Assembly (NCBI GenBank): GCA_013151555.1
Contig: JAADIA010000002.1
Location: forward strand, 1-36,405
DNA: 36,405 nt
DNA from: Nitrospirota bacterium
Lineage (GTDB): Bacteria; NPL-UPA2; JAADIA01
Direction of reading: 5' to 3'
In this document: in pieces, positions 13,694 through 22,852 of the stretch
Layout of the letters: each line of letters starts with the position of its first letter
How positions within the stretch are numbered: position 1 is the stretch's first letter
Notes under the pieces: model-generated
The model's input: the letters and a program-made list of their open reading frames with translations, nothing else
What the model was told of the DNA's origin: nothing
Database searches by the model: none
Translations under genes and position numbers: made by a program

Positions 13694-15264
13694 TAATCTT
13701 TCCCTCTCCTGATAACCCGGCCCGGAAGTCTGCCGGAACAACTTCCTTGTTCAAAGACGATTCCCCCATTAACAATGGTATAATCGATTCCCACCGGAGA
13801 AGAAAAAGGGTCTTCATAAGTAGCTTTATCAGCAATGAGGGAAAGATCAAAGATAACCAAGTCAGCATAGTAACCTTTCCGGATTTCTCCTCTTTCTTTC
13901 AAGCCCAGCCTCCGGGCTGGCCGGGAAGTCATGCTGGAAATGGCTTCTCCCAACTTTAAAATCTTGCCTTCCCGGACGAATTTCCTTAAAAAACGGGGAA
14001 AAGTTCCCAAAGCTCGGGGATGGGGCCGGCCGTCCTGGGGATGATTCAGGTAAAGGGAACTATCGGAACCAATCATAGAGAAAGGTTGAGTTAACACTTC
14101 TTTCAGATTATCATCCGACATGGAAAAGAAGATAGCGCCGATATCCGTTTCTTCTTCCAAAAGAAGGTCAAAGAGAACTTCAAAGGGGTCTTTGCCTCTC
14201 TGAATAATAATTTCGTCCATTCTCTTCCCTTCCAGTTGTTTGTTCCCAGCGACAGAGGAAAGCATTATCCGGTGCCATTTATCAAGGGAAGGATAAAATT
14301 TCTCGATTTCCCGGGAAATTTTCCTTCTGAGCGCCGGGTCTTTCAACCGTTCCAACTCCTTCCACCGTCCCCCCTCCTGAACCCAAAGGGGAAGAATGGT
14401 ATCCAGGTCTGTAGAAGAAGCCGTATAAGGATAACGGTCGGCGGTAACATCCAACCCCTCCTCTCCCGCCTCCCGTATTATCCTGATAACTTTCTTCAAC
14501 TTCGGCCAATTTGCCTCCCCGGCCGCTTTTAAATGAGAGATATGAAGTTTCACTCCCGACCGGCGGGCAATAGTTATCGCTTCCTCGACAGCTTCCAGAA
14601 GATGCTCTCCTTCCCCTCTTATATGAGTGGAATAGAACCCTCCTTCCCGGCCAACAGTTTCACACAGCTTTATCAACTCCTCTTCCGTAGCGAAACATCC
14701 CGGAGGGTAAATTAAACCGGTAGATAAACCGAAAGCTCCTTCCTCTAAGGCAGAAGCAATCAGGTCTTTCATTTCTTTAATTTCTTTGGCCCCGGCCGGC
14801 CGGCTGGTTCCTCCCAGCAGAGAAACCCGCACATTATTCTGTCCAATCAAAGGAACAAAGTTTATCCCTAATCCTTCCTCCAATCTATCCAGGTATTCTC
14901 CGAAGGTGGACCAATCAACACAAAGGCCATATTTCCGATAACTTTCCTGTAAATGTTTTTTCATCTTCCCTAAGAGAGGAGCTCCCGACAGACCACAATT
15001 GCCGCCCACTTCCGTAGTCACTCCCTGTCTCACCTTACTCTCTGCCCGGCGGTCAAGCAGCAACTTAAAATCCGAATGCCCGTGCATATCGATGAATCCC
15101 GGGGAGACCACCTTGCCGGTAGCATCAATAACCTTCCCCGCCGGACCGGGAACAATTTTCCCTATTTCAACTATCTTCTCCCCGCTTACGGCCAGGTCAA
15201 GTATCTCCCCTTCTCCACCCCGACCAGCAAAAACCAGTCCGTTTTTTATTAGTAAATCATACAT
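13693..15264 (-). CDS. N-acyl-D-amino-acid deacylase (D-aminoacylase family)
   Basis: This family hydrolyses N-acyl-D-amino acids, or N-terminal acyl/D-residue bonds, to free D-amino acids; it belongs to the amidohydrolase superfamily. The 523 residues from ATG 15264 show MYDLLIKNG, then the metal site DMHGHSDFKLL (His61, His63, Asp65), TTEVGGNCGLS with metal-bridging Cys90, YSTHIRGEGEHLLEA, KLHISHLKAAG and the late GSDSSL aspartate. The end (SRPARRLGLKERGEIRKGY, then ADLVIFD) is typical of the family. Its stop overlaps the C26 hydrolase start, so the two are coupled. It follows the Opp permease genes, which could import the substrates. The exact acyl substrate cannot be told from sequence. 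Confidence 0.92.
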   Translation of the reverse strand: MYDLLIKNGLVFAGRGGEGEILDLAVSGEKIVEIGKIVPGPAGKVIDATGKVVSPGFIDMHGHSDFKLLLDRRAESKVRQGVTTEVGGNCGLSGAPLLGKMKKHLQESYRKYGLCVDWSTFGEYLDRLEEGLGINFVPLIGQNNVRVSLLGGTSRPAGAKEIKEMKDLIASALEEGAFGLSTGLIYPPGCFATEEELIKLCETVGREGGFYSTHIRGEGEHLLEAVEEAITIARRSGVKLHISHLKAAGEANWPKLKKVIRIIREAGEEGLDVTADRYPYTASSTDLDTILPLWVQEGGRWKELERLKDPALRRKISREIEKFYPSLDKWHRIMLSSVAGNKQLEGKRMDEIIIQRGKDPFEVLFDLLLEEETDIGAIFFSMSDDNLKEVLTQPFSMIGSDSSLYLNHPQDGRPHPRALGTFPRFLRKFVREGKILKLGEAISSMTSRPARRLGLKERGEIRKGYYADLVIFDLSLIADKATYEDPFSSPVGIDYTIVNGGIVFEQGSCSGRLPGRVIRRGKD

Positions 15265-15507
15265 AATAAGTTGCAAGTTAACAAGTGCTCCAGTGCTCCA
15301 GTTAAGAAAAAAGATCAAAAAGATAACTGCTCATGATTGAGTGTTCCAATACTCAAGAAAGTGAAAAGGAAATTCCGATACAATCAAGTTAACAAGTGCT
15401 CAGGTTAAAAAAATAGTTTACAAGTGCTTGAGTGCTCCAGTGCTCCGGTTAGAAAAAGAAGTTTGTAACTGGAGCACTTGTTAACTGGAGTACTGGAGCA
15501 CTATATT
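15265..15507. repeat. AGTGCTCC word repeat with 18-bp perfect inverted arms
   Basis: Words such as AAGTGCTCCAGTGCTCCAG recur at 15276-15303 and 15414-15449 on the plus strand. The inverted form CTGGAGCACTTGTTAACT recurs at 15465-15502. AGTTAACAAGTGCTCCAG at 15276-15293 is an exact inverted copy of 15469-15486. The whole deacylase-oppC gap is made of this material, with AAGAAAAAAGATCAAAAAG spacers. I see no CDS in it. Confidence 0.9.
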
Positions 15508-15508
15508 T

Positions 15509-16414
15509 TTATATTTTCTCCCCTCTCAACTTTGGGTCAAGAGCGTCGCGCAGGGCATCGCCAAAGATGTTAAAAGCCAGGATAATGAAAAACATGGCCA
15601 GGATTGCTCCCACGAATTGCCACCAGACGCCGCGGCTCAGTTCTTGTTGAGCATCAGCAATCATCAATCCCCAACTGGGTTGCTTCTCCACCCCCAGTCC
15701 CAGGTAGCTCAGGATAACCTCGGTTTTGATAGCGGCAGGAAATCTCAAAGAGAAATTTATAATAACAAGGTGAAAAACATTGGGCAGGATATGCCGGAAC
15801 ATGATGCGAAAAGATCCTGCCCCCAAAGCCTTTTCCGCCTGGATATATTCCCTCTCCTTATGCTTAAGGAACTCTCCTCTCATCACCCGGCAGATACCTA
15901 CCCAGGAGGATAACCCGATAGCAACATAGATAGCGCTTATCGCGCTTATTCGACCCTTCAGAACATAAGCTATCGTTATGATAAGAAGGAGTTCGGGGAT
16001 GGAAGCTACCGTGGAATAGAACCAGACGATGAGCTCATCAATGCGTCCCCCATAATATCCGGCCAGACTTCCGAAGAGAATGCCTAAGGGAATAGCAATG
16101 AGAGATGTCACCAGGCCGACCTTCATGGAGATATTGGAACCATGAATGACTCTCTGGAAGACATCCCGGCCCATATGGTCGGTCCCCAAAAGGTGCTGCC
16201 CGGAAGGAGGAAGATACCTTTGGACAAAATCCGTCTTCTGATAATCAGGAGCGATCAGATTAAATTGAGACAGGATAGCCACACCACTATAAAGAAGAAT
16301 GATGAGCAGGGCAAAGAAGGATATCTTGTCCTTTCTCAATCTGCCGCAGGCATCCCTCCATAGGGACTGACCGGTCGGGAGATTCCCTAATTGATTCTTT
16401 CTATCATCTGTCAT
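15509..16414 (-). CDS. oppC: Oligopeptide/dipeptide ABC transporter permease (OppC/DppC)
   Basis: Inner-membrane permease of a peptide importer. The 301 residues show an N-terminal segment (ISFFALLIILLYSGVAIL), a periplasmic loop with FVQRYLPPSGQHLLGTDHMG, RDVFQRVIHG, four to five further membrane helices and the ATPase-coupling loop REYIQAEKALGAGSFRIMFR. The start is uncertain. ATG at 16414 (MTDDRKNQLG) falls inside a short word repeat (ACAGATGACAGATGATAGAAAG) at the oppB-oppC junction and has only GGAAG 12 nt upstream. Longer in-frame starts would run into oppB. The repeat seems to have supplied the first codons. Confidence 0.93.
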   Translation of the reverse strand: MTDDRKNQLGNLPTGQSLWRDACGRLRKDKISFFALLIILLYSGVAILSQFNLIAPDYQKTDFVQRYLPPSGQHLLGTDHMGRDVFQRVIHGSNISMKVGLVTSLIAIPLGILFGSLAGYYGGRIDELIVWFYSTVASIPELLLIITIAYVLKGRISAISAIYVAIGLSSWVGICRVMRGEFLKHKEREYIQAEKALGAGSFRIMFRHILPNVFHLVIINFSLRFPAAIKTEVILSYLGLGVEKQPSWGLMIADAQQELSRGVWWQFVGAILAMFFIILAFNIFGDALRDALDPKLRGEKI

Positions 16415-16436
16415 CTGTTTTCTATCTTCCGTGTGC
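16396..16436. repeat. GACAGATGATAGA word repeat at the oppB-oppC junction
   Basis: Minus-strand words GAAGATAGAAAACAGATG and ACAGATGATAGAAAG overlap the oppC start codon. They resemble the GACAGAAAACAGAAGACAG array at 24680-24712. Confidence 0.6.
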
Positions 16437-17417
16437 TCAGCGCAATCTGACCCGGGGATCGACCCAGGCATAGCAGATATCGGAAAGCAGGTTGGCAAAA
16501 ACATAGAGGACCGATCCGATGAAGACGAGCGCTTTCATCACCGGAAAATCCGAAGACAGGAAGGCATTAATAAACATATCTCCCAATCCGGGAATGCCAA
16601 AAAATCTTTCCAACAAAAGAGAGCCGGTGTAAAGGAAAGGAAGAGCAATGACCAACACGGTGATGATCGGGATGAGGGAGTTTTTCAAGATATGCTTGAA
16701 GAGCACCGCTTTCTTATTCAAGCCTTTAGCAAAGGCTGTCCTTACATAATCCTGTTTAGTCTCATCAAGCATAACCGTCCGGAAAAATCTAATGTTGGAA
16801 CCGAGACCACTAATGACCCAGATAAGACCGGGCAACACCAGATATTTAAGGCCCGCAAACCCTCTCGCATAGCCGTGAATGGGAAACAACTTCAGCTTAA
16901 AAGCCAGAATGTACTGACCCCCGATTATATAAGCCAGCATGCTCACGCTCATTCCGGTAATACTTAAGATAACCAGGGACTTATCAATAAAAGAATTGCG
17001 ATAGAAAGCGCAAAAGAGAGCGATACAGATTCCCAACAGCGACCCGAAGATAAAGGCAGGCACCATAAGGCTAAGAGAGGGACCGAGACCATCGAGGAGC
17101 ATTGTGGATACCTTCTGCTTGGTGCTATAGGAACGGCCAAAGTTCAAGGTGACAATCTGCTTCAGGTAGAAGACGAATTGCGAGTCAAAAGCCGCCTTAA
17201 GATTTCCCTTCTTCAAAGCTTCCCCATTGACAAAGAGAGGCTTATCAAATCCCAACTGGTGTTCGATATCCTTTATTACCTCCTCTGTGGCATGTTTACC
17301 CGCCAGCACCTCAGCAGGGTTACCTCCGGCGATATGAAAAAGAAGAAAGGTGATTAAAGCTACTCCAAAGACGATAGGGATAATATATAGCGTCCGGCGG
17401 ATAATGTATCTCAACAT
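16437..17417 (-). CDS. oppB: Oligopeptide/dipeptide ABC transporter permease (OppB/DppB)
   Basis: Inner-membrane partner of OppC. The 326 residues begin MLRYIIRRTLYIIPIVFGVA, the standard OppB first helix, followed by a periplasmic region with GFDKPLFV and TLNFGRSYST. Five further helices include SLMVPAFIFGSLLGICIALF and VLVIALPFLYTGSLLLERFF. The coupling loop is KQDYVRTAFAKGLNKKAVLF, and the protein closes with YAWVDPRVRLR. It begins 1 nt after the oppA stop and ends about 22 nt before the oppC start, so the three form one unit. Confidence 0.95.
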   Translation of the reverse strand: MLRYIIRRTLYIIPIVFGVALITFLLFHIAGGNPAEVLAGKHATEEVIKDIEHQLGFDKPLFVNGEALKKGNLKAAFDSQFVFYLKQIVTLNFGRSYSTKQKVSTMLLDGLGPSLSLMVPAFIFGSLLGICIALFCAFYRNSFIDKSLVILSITGMSVSMLAYIIGGQYILAFKLKLFPIHGYARGFAGLKYLVLPGLIWVISGLGSNIRFFRTVMLDETKQDYVRTAFAKGLNKKAVLFKHILKNSLIPIITVLVIALPFLYTGSLLLERFFGIPGLGDMFINAFLSSDFPVMKALVFIGSVLYVFANLLSDICYAWVDPRVRLR

Positions 17418-17418
17418 C

Positions 17419-19227
17419 TTAGTCTTCCCCTACCCTACTTCGCCTTAGTTTGGTATCTATCTTATAATACTTGTACAGATTATAACCGACATCGTGAGGT
17501 TTGAAATTCTTCAACCAGTCATACTTGAGGGTATAAGAGAGAGGATAGGTACCGAAAATCCAGGGACATTCTTCCATAACAATATCCGCCATCTTTTCAT
17601 AAATCCTTGTCCTTTCCGGAGAATCAGGCATGGTCTTTATCTTATCGTAAAGTTTATTAAATTCCGGGTTGTTAAAGTTCGAGTTGTTGGGACCGGGTGA
17701 AGAATTAGGCCCATAAAAAAGCTGCAGGAAATTTTCAGCATCGGGATAATCCGCTACCCAGGCCAGGCCGAATATTTGCGCTTGCCGCTTGCGAACCTTT
17801 CCCAGGAAAGCCGGCCAGGTATTATAGGTAACATCCACTTCGATTCCCAACTTTTGCATATCATCAATAAATAAATCCGTCCTCTGCCTGTTAGTTATAT
17901 CACTACCGGCGGCCTCATAAGTCAATTTTAATTGTTTACCATTCTTATCTTTTCCCCCGGGATATCCGGCCTTTGCTAACAACTCTTTAGCTTTGTCCAG
18001 GTCAAATTTCCGGTAAGGGTTAACCTTACCTTTTTCATAACCTTTTATGCCGGGAGGAATAGGACCGATAGCAGGGATAAGCCTATTATTGAACATTTTT
18101 ACCACCCGGTTTTCATTGTAAGCCAAACTTATAGCTTGCCGCAGGAGTTTCTCTTTGAAAAGAGGATCGTCCATATTAAAGGATATGTAATTTACCTGCA
18201 GGAGAGGACGCTTCCAGAGTTTTATTCCTTTCGCTTTTATTGCAGACGTCAACTCCCGGTCTGTTCCGATGGCGGAATCGAAGTTATCTTTTGGTATTCC
18301 CGATATATCCAATCGTCCATTCATAAACTCCAGCCACATGGGTTGGTCCTCGAGGATTATCCTCATCTCTATCCGGTCGAGGAAAGGAATTCTCTTTCCG
18401 GCATCATCCAAAAGTCCTAACTCTTTATCTCCTTTCTCCCCTACTGAGGGATAAAACTCCTTCCGGAATTTAGGGTTTTTCACTAAGACAACCTTTGAAC
18501 CCCGGGTCCACTCTTTTAATTTAAAAGGACCCGTTCCCACCGGATGGTTAATAATCTCATCTCCATAATATTCTACCGCTTCCCGAGGAACGGCCGCCGT
18601 ATAGGACATAGTGAGAACATAAAGGAGTTGAGGATAAGGTTCTTTCAACTTAATCTGGAGAGTATAGCGGTCAAGGGCTTTCAGACCTTCCACCTCCAGG
18701 TTATAATCAGTCTTGCCTTTCTTTTTCCTGGACATCTCCCGAAATTTGTCCAGCCCTTTGATACGGCCACTAAAAATCCACCACCCTGTTGATTGGTTAT
18801 CAAAATCGGCCAAGCGTTTAAAGGAATAAACAAAGTCCTCGGCAGTGAGCTCTCTCCCCTTGCCCCCGGTATCCGTAAAAGCAGGGTCGTCCTGAAAATA
18901 GACGCCCTTTTTTATTTTAAAAGTGTAAACCAACCCGGCCTTCGACACCGTAGGCATCTCTGCAGCCAGGCAAGGTTCCACTTTATAAGGACGTTCCAGG
19001 TAGGCATATTGCAAAAGGGGTTCATATATCTGGGAAATAACCAGGTTCGAGACCACATCGGAAGCCTGGGCGGTATCGAATCCCTTTACCTTGGCAGGCA
19101 GGGAACGATAAAAGACCATCCCCTTATTTGCCTTTTTTGTTTCCCCTTCTTTCTTGCCGCACCCGATCAGAGCCGAGAGGACAATGCCGAGGGTCAGGAG
19201 CATTATTACCTTTGTATGAGTTTTCAC
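17419..19227 (-). CDS. oppA: Peptide ABC transporter substrate-binding lipoprotein (family 5)
   Basis: Binding protein that captures peptides outside the membrane. The 602 residues begin with a lipoprotein signal (LGIVLSALIGC, lipidated Cys23). The SBP_bac_5 core includes AEDFVYSFKRL, YTLQIKLKEPYPQLLYVL, HPVGTGPFKLKEWTRGSKVV and KAKELLAKAGYPGG. The start is GTG at 19227 with AGGAGAG seven nucleotides upstream. It is longer than many DppA proteins because of inserts around 150-180 and 260-285. Specificity (di-, oligo- or murein peptides) cannot be read from the sequence, but the neighbouring D-aminoacylase suggests D-residue peptides as one candidate. Confidence 0.94.
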   Translation of the reverse strand: MKTHTKVIMLLTLGIVLSALIGCGKKEGETKKANKGMVFYRSLPAKVKGFDTAQASDVVSNLVISQIYEPLLQYAYLERPYKVEPCLAAEMPTVSKAGLVYTFKIKKGVYFQDDPAFTDTGGKGRELTAEDFVYSFKRLADFDNQSTGWWIFSGRIKGLDKFREMSRKKKGKTDYNLEVEGLKALDRYTLQIKLKEPYPQLLYVLTMSYTAAVPREAVEYYGDEIINHPVGTGPFKLKEWTRGSKVVLVKNPKFRKEFYPSVGEKGDKELGLLDDAGKRIPFLDRIEMRIILEDQPMWLEFMNGRLDISGIPKDNFDSAIGTDRELTSAIKAKGIKLWKRPLLQVNYISFNMDDPLFKEKLLRQAISLAYNENRVVKMFNNRLIPAIGPIPPGIKGYEKGKVNPYRKFDLDKAKELLAKAGYPGGKDKNGKQLKLTYEAAGSDITNRQRTDLFIDDMQKLGIEVDVTYNTWPAFLGKVRKRQAQIFGLAWVADYPDAENFLQLFYGPNSSPGPNNSNFNNPEFNKLYDKIKTMPDSPERTRIYEKMADIVMEECPWIFGTYPLSYTLKYDWLKNFKPHDVGYNLYKYYKIDTKLRRSRVGED

Positions 19228-19284
19228 TTTTTTCTCTCCTTTTCTCAGCAGACAATTTAAACTGCGGATTTAGCGAATTGTCAG

Positions 19285-19428
19285 AGATTTTAGACTTTAG
19301 ACCTGAAATATAAACCTTAGACTGAAAACATCAGACCTTTCATCATTTAGTGTTCACTCCGGGTTCTGTTTTCCATTTTCCATCTTTTAGTCTATGGTCT
19401 ATAGTCTCTTGTCTGTGGTCTGCATTTG
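19285..19428. repeat. TTAGACC/GGTCTA word repeat with facing halves (oppA-oppF gap)
   Basis: The left half (19285-19342) repeats TTTTAGACTTTAGACC, CCTTAGACTGAAAAC and CAGACC. The right half (19386-19426) carries the reverse complements TTTTAGTCTATGGTCTATAG, TCTTGTCTG and TGGTCTGCA. The right half encodes the last residues of OppF (QMQTTDKRL). Confidence 0.8.
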
Positions 19429-20400
19429 ATTTCCCTGATATAAATGACATGCCGTCGTATGGTTATTCCCCTGCTTCTGCAACCGGGGTTCTTCCTTTTT
19501 ACATCTGTCCATCACCTGAGGGCAACGGTTATGAAAACGGCATCCCCGGGGAAGATGAATAGGGCTGGTGATATCCCCTCTGAGCATCAGGTGTTCCTTT
19601 CTCCTTCGGGGATCGGGAATGGGCACGGCAGAAAGTAGCGCCTGAGTATACGGATGAAGAGGGTGAGAGAAAAGTTCCCGACAACCGGCCCTCTCCACAA
19701 TCTTCCCCAGATACATGACCGCTACTTCATCGCTGATATGTTTCACCACACTTAAATCATGAGCAATGAAGAGATAAGTTAATTTCAATTTCTCCTGAAG
19801 GTCCTGCAGAAGATTAAGAATCTGAGCCTGGATAGAGACATCCAGCGCCGATACCGGTTCATCGGCAATAATAAGTTCAGGTTCAACCGCCAGGGCTCTG
19901 GCTATCCCTATCCTCTGCCTCTGACCACCACTGAACTCATGAGGGTAACGGTTCATATGCTCAGGCTGGAGACCAACCAGATACAAGAGTTCAGCTATCC
20001 TCTCCCTTCGCTCATTCTTTCTGACCAGATGATGGATGGAAAGCACTTCCCCCAGCATCCCTCCTACAGTCATCCGGGGATTTAAAGAACCATAAGGGTC
20101 CTGAAAGATTATCTGCATCCGCTTTCTTAAAGAACGAAGTGCTTTTCTCTTTAGTTCAAATACCTTGATACCTTCAAAATACACTTCTCCCGAAGTAGCT
20201 TCGAGCAACCCGAGAAGAACTCTCCCAACCGTCGTTTTCCCACTGCCGCTTTCTCCTACCAATCCCAGGGTTTTCCCCTTTTCGATTTCAAAACTGACGC
20301 CATCTACAGCATGGACAAAGGATTTAACCGAGGAAAAAAGTCCCTCGCGCACGGCAAAATACTTTTTTAAATTTGTAACCTGAAGAAAAGAATCAGACAT
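19399..20400 (-). CDS. oppF: Peptide ABC transporter ATP-binding protein (OppF/DppF)
   Basis: Cytoplasmic ATPase of the importer. The 333 residues from ATG 20400 ([15 protein letters not shown]) have Walker [10 protein letters not shown] (49-57), the Q-loop [12 protein letters not shown], signature [15 protein letters not shown], Walker [13 protein letters not shown] and the switch AHDLSVV. The C-terminal oligo/dipeptide domain has the expected cysteines ([16 protein letters not shown] and ACH). An in-frame ATG at 20430 is less likely. The final nine residues (QMQTTDKRL) and stop are encoded by the adjoining word repeat, so the natural C-terminus has been altered, outside the conserved domain. 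Confidence 0.95.
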   Translation of the reverse strand: MSDSFLQVTNLKKYFAVREGLFSSVKSFVHAVDGVSFEIEKGKTLGLVGESGSGKTTVGRVLLGLLEATSGEVYFEGIKVFELKRKALRSLRKRMQIIFQDPYGSLNPRMTVGGMLGEVLSIHHLVRKNERRERIAELLYLVGLQPEHMNRYPHEFSGGQRQRIGIARALAVEPELIIADEPVSALDVSIQAQILNLLQDLQEKLKLTYLFIAHDLSVVKHISDEVAVMYLGKIVERAGCRELFSHPLHPYTQALLSAVPIPDPRRRKEHLMLRGDITSPIHLPRGCRFHNRCPQVMDRCKKEEPRLQKQGNNHTTACHLYQGNQMQTTDKRL

Positions 20401-20412
20401 GAATTTCCTTAA

Positions 20413-20526
20413 CAACAGGCACTGAGGCACAAAGGCACAGAGTTAAAAAAACCTAAGAAAACTGCAAGTATTGTTGGTCCTTATTTTTTCTTTGTGCCTT
20501 TGCTACTTTGTGCCTTTGTGCCTGTC
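20413..20526. repeat. AGGCACAAA/TTTGTGCCT inverted word repeat (oppF-oppD gap)
   Basis: The left half 20415-20443 reads ACAGGCACTGAGGCACAAAG then GCACAGAG. The right half 20490-20525 reads TTTGTGCCTTTGCTACTTTG then TGCCTTTGTGCCTGT, its reverse complement with small changes. The two could form a long hairpin in the opp mRNA. The right half encodes the end of OppD. Confidence 0.88.
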
Positions 20527-21488
20527 TTTATATAACAAGCAACATAGTGACCTTCCTCCACCTCCCGGAGAGAAGGAAATTCCTGCAAACATCTTTTTTC
20601 CCGGAATTGGCATCGGGACTGGAAACTGCATCCAGGAGGCAAATCAATTAAATCAGGGACCTGACCCTCAATCACATCCAATCTAACCTGGTCCAGCTCC
20701 AGGTGCGGAAGACACTTTAACAGTCCCTGGGTATAAGGATGCCGGGGTTCAGCAAACAGCTTCCCTACCGGAGCCGATTCGACGATCCTGCCGGCATACA
20801 TGATTACTACCCGGTCAGCCATTTCCGCAATCACTCCCAGGTCATGGGTAATCAGAAGGATAGACATCCCAAACTTTTTCTGCAAGTCTTTCAGTAAATT
20901 CAGAATCTGAGCCTGAATGGTAACATCTAAAGCCGTAGTCGGCTCATCGGCAATGAGGAGTGACGGGTGACAGGATAAAGCCATAGCTATCATAGCCCGT
21001 TGTCTCATTCCCCCGCTTAATTGGTGAGGATAAGAACGGAATCTCTCCCGGGGAGCAGGCATCCCTACTATTTTCAGTAATTGGAGCATCCATTTCCGGG
21101 TCTCCGCCCGGCTCATCTTCTCATGCACTATTATCGCTTCCATTATCTGATCTCCGATGGTAAAAACAGGATTGAGAGAAGTCATCGGTTCCTGGAAAAT
21201 CATGGAGATATCTTTTCCCCTTATCTGTCTCATCCTTCCTTCATCGAGCGTTAACAAATCCTTTCCCTTGAACTCAATATTTCCTTCAACAATCTTTCCC
21301 GGAGGTGAAGGAAGAAGACGAAGAATTGAGAGGGCAGTAACGCTCTTACCACATCCGGACTCTCCCACTAATCCCAGAGTCTCGCCCTCAGCTATCTTTA
21401 AATTTATTCCCTCAACTGCCTTGACCGTGCCGGCGTCAGTAAAGAAATATGTTTTTAGATTATTTATCTTTAGTAGATTCTTTGACAT
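20481..21488 (-). CDS. oppD: Peptide ABC transporter ATP-binding protein (OppD/DppD)
   Basis: Partner ATPase of OppF. The 335 residues have Walker A GESGCGKSV (42-50), FQEPMTSLNPVFTIG, signature LSGGMRQRAMIAMAL, Walker B LLIADEPTTALDVTIQ and THDLGVIAEMADRVVVMYAG-like switch residues (here VVIMYAG). The C-terminal domain has PPGCSFQSRC and KRC. The ATG at 21488 lies inside the 3' end of the upstream M16 gene (29-nt overlap) with GGGAAG ahead. The last 14 residues (TGTKAQSSKGTKKK) are a translation of the GGCACAAAG word repeat and have no counterpart expected in the family; the conserved domain ends just before them. Confidence 0.95.
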   Translation of the reverse strand: MSKNLLKINNLKTYFFTDAGTVKAVEGINLKIAEGETLGLVGESGCGKSVTALSILRLLPSPPGKIVEGNIEFKGKDLLTLDEGRMRQIRGKDISMIFQEPMTSLNPVFTIGDQIMEAIIVHEKMSRAETRKWMLQLLKIVGMPAPRERFRSYPHQLSGGMRQRAMIAMALSCHPSLLIADEPTTALDVTIQAQILNLLKDLQKKFGMSILLITHDLGVIAEMADRVVIMYAGRIVESAPVGKLFAEPRHPYTQGLLKCLPHLELDQVRLDVIEGQVPDLIDLPPGCSFQSRCQFREKRCLQEFPSLREVEEGHYVACYIKTGTKAQSSKGTKKK

Positions 21489-22785
21489 GGGACTTCCCGG
21501 GCAGAATGGCTCCCAAGGTATAATAGGTGAGGTATTTTCGGGCTATTTTTAGAACATCTTCTTTGGTCACTGAGGCAATAAGTTTGGGATATTCGTCAAC
21601 AAACCGGTAGCCCGGGCCCAGCAACTCATATTGGCCCAGGAGAGAAGCCTGGCCGGCATTGCTTTCCTGGCTCATAATGAAGGTTCCCCGGAGATAGGTC
21701 TTGGTTCTCTTCAGTTCCTCATCCTTCACCAACTCGCTCTTAATTCTTCCCATCTCGGAGAGTATTCCCTTACGGGCAAGCTCAAACTGCTCAGGTCTCG
21801 TGCCCATATAATCAGCATAGAAACTGGGACCTACCCGGGGAACATAAAGGGAACCTATCTGATAAGCTAAACCTTTCTTGTCCCTTAACTCCACAAATAA
21901 CCGGGAGTCCATAGACCCGCCGGTGACCGCATTTAGAACCTGCATAGCGGTAAAATCCGGGCTGGTAATAGAGGGAGCGCTATATCCTAACACCATCCAG
22001 GCTGTTTGACTTTCCCGTTCCCGGATAGCTTCTCTCGACCGGGAGGCCGGAGAGAAAATAGCTTCCGGGGGAGAAGGAATATCCCGCCGGGGCAACCTTC
22101 CGAACCGGCGTTTGATTCTCCCGATAACCGCAGAAGAATCGAAATTTCCGACCAGGGAGAAGACCAGGTTATTGGGAACATAGTAAGTCTTATAAAAATC
22201 CAGAACGGATTTCCGGGTAAACCGCTTCACGGTTTCCGGATAACCCAGGCGCGGTTTGTGGTAAGGATAGTTCTGATAATAAGTTTCCTGGAAGAGGTCA
22301 AAAGTGCTGGCCAGCAGTTGGTCCCGGCGAGAGGCAATCCGCCGCAGAAGAAGTGCTTTTCCCTGGGCCACCTTATCCTCGGGAAAGGTAGCATTCTGTA
22401 AAATATCGAAGAGAACGTCCAGCCCGACATCCAGCCCTTCACGGGTAACAAGCAGAGATATGTTTCCATAATCCTTCTCCGCCGCAGTGGATATCCGGCC
22501 GCCTACTGATTCAATCTCCGTAGCTATCTGGACCGCCGTCCGAGTATCCGTCCCTTTGAGGAGCAAACTCTGAAGGAGAGTAGATAATCCGGCCTGTTCA
22601 TCGGTTTCATATCTTGTCCCCATTCTCAGATAGACCTGGACTGCAACGATATCATTGGTCCGGGATTCTTTGCTCAGGATGGTTAAACCGTTGGCAAGAA
22701 CATCCTTCTTCACGGGAGCAGCAAACGTTTCCCCAAGTAAGGTAATAGCTAAAATAGAGAGAAATAAGATAAGTACTTTACGCAT
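21460..22785 (-). CDS. M16 peptidase homologue lacking the zinc motif (probable non-catalytic partner)
   Basis: The 441-residue protein has a signal peptide (VLILFLSILAITLLGETFA, cleavage near AFA-AP is plausible). The M16 N-domain is recognisable (VLANGLTILSKES, VQVYLRMGTRYE), but the zinc motif HxxEH is replaced by LSTLLQSLLLKGT at about 67-79, so it cannot bind zinc in the normal way. The C-domain keeps GGSMDSRLFVELRDKKGLAY, including the Arg and Tyr that contact substrate in two-subunit M16B enzymes. It lies 67 nt after an intact M16 gene, matching active/inactive heterodimers of this family. It overlaps oppD by 29 nt. Confidence 0.9.
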   Translation of the reverse strand: MRKVLILFLSILAITLLGETFAAPVKKDVLANGLTILSKESRTNDIVAVQVYLRMGTRYETDEQAGLSTLLQSLLLKGTDTRTAVQIATEIESVGGRISTAAEKDYGNISLLVTREGLDVGLDVLFDILQNATFPEDKVAQGKALLLRRIASRRDQLLASTFDLFQETYYQNYPYHKPRLGYPETVKRFTRKSVLDFYKTYYVPNNLVFSLVGNFDSSAVIGRIKRRFGRLPRRDIPSPPEAIFSPASRSREAIRERESQTAWMVLGYSAPSITSPDFTAMQVLNAVTGGSMDSRLFVELRDKKGLAYQIGSLYVPRVGPSFYADYMGTRPEQFELARKGILSEMGRIKSELVKDEELKRTKTYLRGTFIMSQESNAGQASLLGQYELLGPGYRFVDEYPKLIASVTKEDVLKIARKYLTYYTLGAILPGKSHVKESTKDK

Positions 22786-22852
22786 CTTCCGTCCTTTTAA
22801 AAGTCCCTCTTCGGGAAAGAAAGGTAAGGAAAAACTTAGAATTTTACTTCTT

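Noticed and set aside
13747-15340. Plus-strand open frames opposite the deacylase
   Set aside because: They lack domain signatures and are antisense shadows of a gene with complete catalytic motifs.
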